Source: Clostridia bacterium
GTDB lineage: Bacteria > Bacillota_A > Clostridia > Christensenellales > Aristaeellaceae
Direction: 5' to 3'
NCBI GenBank assembly: GCA_017530275.1
Contig: JAFXMP010000115.1
Span: forward strand, 1-9,796
Length of the DNA: 9,796 nt
Below, piece by piece: positions 6,291-9,796 of this stretch; position 1 is the stretch's first letter; each line of letters starts with the position of its first letter. A model generated the notes under the pieces. That model was not told the origin of the DNA. It ran no database searches and was given only the letters and a program-made list of their open reading frames with translations. A program made the translations under genes and the position numbers.

Positions 6291-6809
6291 TTACCGCAAG
6301 AGCTTCTGCACGTCGCCTGCGAAGTCCTTGCCGTTGATCTTGATGATGTTGTTCGGGCCGTCAACAAGCATGGTCTGCTTACCGTTCACGATCTCCTCAT
6401 AGCGCACCAGGCTGTACTTGTCCGTGCTGCCCCAGGGGTTGCCGGTCTCAATCGTGCCCTTCTCGGTGCTCTTGTGCATACCCGTGAGCCGGTACTTCAC
6501 GCTCTCGTACTCGATCTTGGTCTTGCTGGTCGTGTACTTCTGGCGCACCGTGCGGAACTCGTCGGTATGCAGGCCCGGCATGGCAAGATACTGGCTGTTG
6601 GTGCCGTTGTTGTGCGCGATGGAATACTCCGCCGCATTGAACTTGGTCATGTCGGGAACGTCCATCGCCAGGGCAATGCCGCTGGTGTCAATGGCGGTCG
6701 TCGGGTGTTCCAGCACGGGCAGAACCACGCTGGTAACGTCCTCAACCTCGCGGTTGTTGTCGATCAAAAGATGATCCACAACGTTGATCTTCATGCTCTT
6801 TTTCGCCAT
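6291..6809 (-). CDS. Major tail tube protein (P2 gpFII-like)
   Basis: A 172-aa protein, the usual size of the contractile-phage tail tube subunit, which stacks in hexameric rings inside the sheath to form the DNA channel. It follows the sheath gene as in P2 (FI then FII) and PBSX. Visible family features are the N-terminus MAKKSMKINVVDHLLIDN, the segment DVTSVVLPVLEHPTTAID, then GTIETGNPWGSTDKYSL and the C-terminal half with VRYEEIVNGKQTMLVDGPNN followed by IIKINGKDFAGDVQKLLR. The stretch 'yk---g-eii-iD--n-i--vnG-d---d--k-l' is characteristic of FII-type tube proteins. The ATG has GGGAG about 9 nt upstream and lies 17 nt after the sheath stop. It is probably among the most highly expressed genes here, and is followed by the hairpin at 6257-6283. 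Confidence 0.92.
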   Translation of the reverse strand: MAKKSMKINVVDHLLIDNNREVEDVTSVVLPVLEHPTTAIDTSGIALAMDVPDMTKFNAAEYSIAHNNGTNSQYLAMPGLHTDEFRTVRQKYTTSKTKIEYESVKYRLTGMHKSTEKGTIETGNPWGSTDKYSLVRYEEIVNGKQTMLVDGPNNIIKINGKDFAGDVQKLLR

Positions 6810-6826
6810 CGTCTCTCACTCCCTTC

Positions 6827-8344
6827 TTACGCCACGTCGCTTTCGCCGGTGGCGAAATAGGTGCTGAAACCGTCGTCAACCCAGGTCACGACGGCCTTGA
6901 GGGACTTCGCCAGCGGCGTGGTGGTCACGCGGAACTCGAACACGAAATCTCCGCTGTACACGTCGCTGTTGGCGATGGAATCCGCGTCCAGCGCGGCCTC
7001 GCCGTAGATCAGAGCGCCCATGGCCTTGAGGCCGTCAAGGCGGTTCTGCTCCTCGGCCACAATGCTGGCAATGTCGTTCGCCGTCATGGGCTTGTCCACA
7101 TTGCGCGGCCTGCGGGCCTGGAAGTCGTTGCTCACATAGTACAGCATCATCAGAGCGGTTTCGGCTACGTTCACGTAATCCGCGTCGTTCTGGTTGTAGC
7201 TCGCAGCGTGAGCGCCCCAGACGGCCCAGCGTCCGCCCACAAAGGCCGCGCTGGCGATGCCGTTCTTGTTGAGCTTCTCGTTGATGATCTCGTCGTCGAA
7301 CAGCTTGTCCACGGCGCTGTCGCCCATCCACAGCTTGCTGATGATCGGCGCGTCGGTGTTGCTGGCGCTGTGATAGGGGATGCCCTCATTTTCGCCCAGC
7401 AGTTCCAGGAAGTTGGCGGCGGCGATCACGGACAGGTGATACTTGTTCCCATCCGTGCCCGCGATCATGGGGAAGTACACGGTCTCGTTCGGATGGTTGT
7501 AGCCGTTGCTGTTCTTCCAGGTCACGATTGTGTCCATCGTCAGCGGGGTGGAGCCGTTCAGCAGGGGCAGGTCGGCGAAAATCCACATGTCCCAATGGCC
7601 GTTGACCTTCTGGCTGTTCTGGTACATCGCCGTATGTACGGCGGGCACAGAGCTGAAACCAGGGGCGATCATGTAGGCCGGGATCACGCCGGTAAGCTGG
7701 TACACGTTCTTCACGGCGAAGATGCCGGTGTTGGTGCCCAGATTGTCGGTCGCGCCGATCACGTCGTCGCTGGTTACGCCGGTCGCGTCGATGGTGTCAT
7801 ACACCACGTTCAGCGCGTCGGTGCCCAGGTTGGTGATGCCGGTGATCGTGATGGTTTTCTTCGCGGTGGAGTAGGCGATGGAGTAATCCGTGCCTTTTAC
7901 CTTGACCACAGGATCGCCCTCGGCGGGAATGGTCTTGACCTGCACGGAATCCAGGATCACGCTCTCCGCGTCCGCGATGGTGATGATGTTGTTCACGGGG
8001 GTCTTGCTCACGGTCGTCGGGTTCGCGCTCTTGTGGGCGGCCTTGGTGGGGTCAAGCACGTTGATAAACACCAGCGGGCCGATCCCTTTGGTCTCGAAAA
8101 AGTGGTGCATCGCCTCGCACAGGGTATACTTGGCCCAGTCGTCGCTGTACCCGAAATACTTCTTGGCTTCGGCGATGTTGCGCACCAGCACGGGCTTGCT
8201 GACGGGATAGCTCTCGCCGCTCGCCAGCGCAAGGGTGTGCACAGGCGCGGTGCCGATGCAGACGATGGCGCTCTCGCTGTCCGTGGACACGCGATTGCCG
8301 TTCGCCTGCGTATCGCCATACGCGCCATGCAGGTATTCGCTCAT
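6827..8344 (-). CDS. Tail sheath protein (P2 gpFI / XkdK-like)
   Basis: A 505-aa contractile sheath subunit. The N-terminus (MSEYLHGAYGDTQANGNRVS) is followed by an alpha/beta domain with ESAIVCIGTAPVHT, PVLVRNIAEAKKYFGYSDDW and CEAMHHFFETKGIGPLVFIN (about 76-95), a standard sheath pattern. Residues about 118-200 form a beta-rich insertion (VKVKGTDYSIAYSTAKKTIT, LNVVYDTI), a surface domain found in many larger sheath proteins. The C-terminal part has KPMTANDIASIVAEEQNRLD and the final strands FVFEFRVTTTPLAKSLKAVV, which mediate sheath-sheath and sheath-tube contacts in the family. The sheath contracts to drive the tube through the cell envelope, so it fixes the phage as myovirus-type. The ATG has GGAGGA 7 nt upstream. 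Confidence 0.95.
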   Translation of the reverse strand: MSEYLHGAYGDTQANGNRVSTDSESAIVCIGTAPVHTLALASGESYPVSKPVLVRNIAEAKKYFGYSDDWAKYTLCEAMHHFFETKGIGPLVFINVLDPTKAAHKSANPTTVSKTPVNNIITIADAESVILDSVQVKTIPAEGDPVVKVKGTDYSIAYSTAKKTITITGITNLGTDALNVVYDTIDATGVTSDDVIGATDNLGTNTGIFAVKNVYQLTGVIPAYMIAPGFSSVPAVHTAMYQNSQKVNGHWDMWIFADLPLLNGSTPLTMDTIVTWKNSNGYNHPNETVYFPMIAGTDGNKYHLSVIAAANFLELLGENEGIPYHSASNTDAPIISKLWMGDSAVDKLFDDEIINEKLNKNGIASAAFVGGRWAVWGAHAASYNQNDADYVNVAETALMMLYYVSNDFQARRPRNVDKPMTANDIASIVAEEQNRLDGLKAMGALIYGEAALDADSIANSDVYSGDFVFEFRVTTTPLAKSLKAVVTWVDDGFSTYFATGESDVA

Positions 8345-8357
8345 GGTCTCGTCCTCC

Positions 8358-9011
8358 TCATCTCAAAAGTTTTGTAACCTCGTCGTTGTACTCGTCCGCG
8401 TGGCATTGGAACGTCACCGTCACCATGCCGATAAACGCGGGCCTCCTGTCTGCGACAAATTTCTGGTCGCTGTAGAGGCCGTACTGGCACTCCGCCTCGT
8501 TCAGAAACATGTCGGTGTCGGGGATCGTTTTTTGCGAAAGCAGCGCATCCTTGAAGTCGTCCATCCAGTTGAGCAGCGTTTCCAGGCCGTCCTGGGTGCC
8601 CTCGGACATCAGCTTCATGTCATACGCGCCGCTGTTCGCGCTTTCCACAAATCCCGGCAGGCGTATACCGTCCTCGTACACAAAGAAAAGTACCTGGCAG
8701 CACAGGCTTTGCCCCATTTCCTTGGGCCGGTGTACGTCGTTGTATCGGTCGAACCGCTGTTCCTCCATGTATTTCAGATAGCCGAAAGTCGGCGCGATGA
8801 TAATACCGGGGCTGACGTTCAGCGGGTCGATGTCGCCCGTGAAATTGCTCTCGTCCGGGCGCATGGGCTGGTAGGCAAGAAATACCTTCGGCTCCTGCCG
8901 CGCGATCTGCCTAACGTCCATATTCGGAGCGGGCGTTTTCATCTGCCGCCCGCTGCAAACGGTGTCGAAAGTCCATTGCTGCAATTTCCGCAGCCGTTCA
9001 ACGGTTCTCAT
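8358..9011 (-). CDS. Neck / tail terminator-like protein (217 aa)
   Basis: The gene lies between the head-closure-like gene and the sheath gene, where contractile-phage modules place the tail terminator (the ring that caps tube and sheath and joins the neck). The protein begins MRTVERLRKLQQWTFDTVCS, contains a central alpha/beta portion (CCQVLFFVYEDGIRLPGFVE, then LETLLNWMDDFKDALLSQ) and ends with MVTVTFQCHADEYNDEVTK, a closing strand as in terminator proteins. No motif is decisive. The start ATG overlaps the upstream stop (ATGA at 9008-9011) and has only a weak binding site, so it is probably translated by coupling. It is longer than many terminators (about 130-170 aa), so it may be a fusion of roles or a divergent family. 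The assignment relies mainly on order. Confidence 0.6.
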   Translation of the reverse strand: MRTVERLRKLQQWTFDTVCSGRQMKTPAPNMDVRQIARQEPKVFLAYQPMRPDESNFTGDIDPLNVSPGIIIAPTFGYLKYMEEQRFDRYNDVHRPKEMGQSLCCQVLFFVYEDGIRLPGFVESANSGAYDMKLMSEGTQDGLETLLNWMDDFKDALLSQKTIPDTDMFLNEAECQYGLYSDQKFVADRRPAFIGMVTVTFQCHADEYNDEVTKLLR

Positions 9012-9352
9012 TCGCTCGCCACCGCCTTGGGAGATACGGTCGAAAGCACGATGGTCAACATGCCCATGTCCTCCTGTATCTGCATGATCTTCATGTGCAT
9101 ATTGTCGAAAAAGCCGTGCTCGTTGGGCACCTTGCGGCCCGGCCAGTCCTCGTCACGCACGTAAACCACGGTCTCGCGGGTGTTGTTGTCCCACGATATG
9201 TCGTTCATGTTGTTGTTCTTGCGCTTGAGTGCCGTTTCCTCGTCCGTCACGCAGTTGAACGCGATGCCGTTCCAGGTGTGATCCTCCGCGAAATGATCCG
9301 GGCGCAGGAAAACGCGCCGCCTGTCTGCCGCAACTCTGTCCTTAAAGCTCAT
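9008..9352 (-). CDS. Head-closure / stopper-like neck protein (114 aa)
   Basis: A 114-aa protein beginning MSFKDRVAADRRRVFLRPDH, followed by HTWNGIAFNCVTDEETALKR, then RETVVYVRDEDWPGRKVP and MKIMQIQEDMGMLTIVLSTV. The pattern 'MsFkdRi--Di--vFl--defae-h--nG------D-e-----' with a late strand 'v---eed-Gm--i-l' is common to the small beta-rich neck proteins (XkdH/stopper type) that close the portal after DNA packaging and provide the tail docking surface. Its place immediately before the terminator-like gene agrees. The ATG has GGAAG about 9 nt upstream, overlapping the end of the preceding 57-aa gene. The role is well supported by order and sequence pattern, but no catalytic or binding residue can be named. 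Confidence 0.68.
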   Translation of the reverse strand: MSFKDRVAADRRRVFLRPDHFAEDHTWNGIAFNCVTDEETALKRKNNNMNDISWDNNTRETVVYVRDEDWPGRKVPNEHGFFDNMHMKIMQIQEDMGMLTIVLSTVSPKAVASE

Positions 9353-9358
9353 GGTCGA

Positions 9359-9532
9359 TCACTTCCTGCGCTGTTTGCCCTTCGGCGCTTCTGCTTTCGG
9401 CGTTTCCGCCTCCGGCGCGGCCATGGGCGCGGGGGAAATGGGCGGCGCGGGAATGGCCTTGCCCTGTTCGATCAGGCGGGCGGCATAGTCGTCCGCCATG
9501 TCCTTGGGCACGCCTGCGATGATTACTCTCAT
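9359..9532 (-). CDS. Small proline/alanine-rich head-region protein (57 aa)
   Basis: The start ATG overlaps the upstream stop (ATGA, 9529-9532) and GGGA lies just before it, so it is probably co-translated with the preceding gene. It reads MRVIIAGVPKDMADDYAARL IEQGKA, followed by a proline/alanine-rich linker and a basic end (KGKQRRK). The first 25 residues resemble the small proteins encoded just after capsid genes in many Firmicutes phages, whose shared pattern is a short strand, then a helix ending 'aarLIeqGkA'. Their role is not established; a capsid accessory or assembly function is plausible. The remaining 30 residues look disordered. I cannot name a family with confidence. The tight overlaps on both sides support it as a real gene. 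Confidence 0.65.
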   Translation of the reverse strand: MRVIIAGVPKDMADDYAARLIEQGKAIPAPPISPAPMAAPEAETPKAEAPKGKQRRK

Positions 9533-9796
9533 TTCCCTTTGCCTCCCTTCCGCGTATTCCTCGCCTTGGGCTTCTCCGGCTCCTGCACCAGCGCCGCCGT
9601 CACGTCGATCTCCGGGGCCTCCGGTTCCTCAAAGGCTTCCTCGGCCTCGGTGTCGTCCTCCTCGGCGGGCGCTTCGGCTTCTTCCGGCGCTTCCTCCGGC
9701 ATTTCCTCCGGCGCTTCTTCCGGCTGGGCGGGCGCGGGTTCCTCGGCCATGGGGCGGGTCGCGTTGATCTTCAAATGCCATTCGGCATTGGGGTCA
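9529..9796 (-). CDS. C-terminal end of an upstream head-region gene with a Pro/Glu-repeat tail (5' end beyond the window)
   Basis: The frame is open to the right edge, reading DPNAEWHLKINATRP before an acidic tail, so the gene almost certainly starts outside the window. A TTG at 9774 and an ATG at 9750 exist in frame, but neither has a ribosome binding site. The tail has four repeats of Pro-Glu-Glu-Ala/Met (9676-9723), further Glu/Ala/Pro, a short IDVTAALVQEPEKPK segment, and a basic end KARNTRKGGKGK. Such tails are intrinsically disordered. By position it would be the end of a capsid, connector or decoration gene, but the visible 15 ordered residues do not identify it. The coding call is firm (it ends in an ATGA overlap with the next gene); the identity is unknown. 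Confidence 0.7.
   Translation of the reverse strand, partial: DPNAEWHLKINATRPMAEEPAPAQPEEAPEEMPEEAPEEAEAPAEEDDTEAEEAFEEPEAPEIDVTAALVQEPEKPKARNTRKGGKGK
9676..9723 (-). repeat. Four tandem 12-nt units encoding PEE(A/M)
   Basis: Four in-frame 12-nt units encode PEEA, PEEM, PEEA, PEEA in the disordered tail of the gene at the right edge. The units differ at a few third positions and one A/M replacement. The phase of 12 keeps the frame, so the copy number can vary by slippage without breaking the gene. Confidence 0.75.

Noticed and set aside
6221..6367. Longer N-terminus of the chaperone starting at 6367
   Set aside because: The extra 49 residues overlap the tube gene and the hairpin and look like random Ser/Arg/Thr sequence; a perfect ribosome binding site precedes the ATG at 6220.
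7208..8377. 389-codon open frame on the plus strand opposite the sheath gene
   Set aside because: Its translation is rich in His, Val, Gly, Arg with no recognisable domain. It lies wholly against a clear sheath gene and arises from GC-rich codon use.

Overview
The window is a compact stretch of a phage or prophage structural operon from a contractile-tailed (myovirus-type) phage. Every supported gene is on the minus strand, so transcription runs from high to low coordinates. Genes are packed with ATGA overlaps or gaps mostly under about 30 nt, and most starts have strong GGAGG-type ribosome binding sites. The GC-rich composition, these strong sites, and proteins resembling PBSX/P2-type modules of Gram-positive prophages suggest a GC-rich Firmicutes (Clostridia-like, possibly gut) host. 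That host call is inference. Every stretch longer than about 70 nt is coding, and no tRNA, CRISPR array, insertion sequence or attachment site was seen.

Layout in transcription order. (1) Right edge: the 3' end of a gene with a Pro/Glu-repeat tail, then a 57-aa small protein, a head-closure-like protein and a tail-terminator-like protein; these form the head-to-tail neck. (2) The contractile tail shaft: tail sheath and tail tube. (3) A strong hairpin, then the tail assembly chaperone, which carries a T TTT TTC slippery site at 5828-5834. A -1 shift there gives a 192-aa fusion ending at 5643, a product that ordinary ORF calling misses. (4) A P2 gpD-like baseplate hub and a 76-aa protein that looks like a minimal OB-fold. 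(5) A 1110-aa tape measure protein. (6) A LysM/gpX-like tail protein, then a 231-aa baseplate-type protein with an unusual Gly8 linker and lysine-rich C-terminal tail. (7) Left edge: the start of a gp25/gpW-like baseplate protein.

The genes cooperate as follows. The neck proteins seal the capsid and cap the tail. The tube polymerises around the tape measure, which the chaperone and its frameshifted form hold ready. The sheath wraps the tube. The hub, OB-fold, LysM and gp25-like proteins build the baseplate that starts tail assembly. The most notable points are the unannotated frameshift, the hub and OB-fold genes lying upstream of the tape measure, and the cationic extension on the 231-aa protein.
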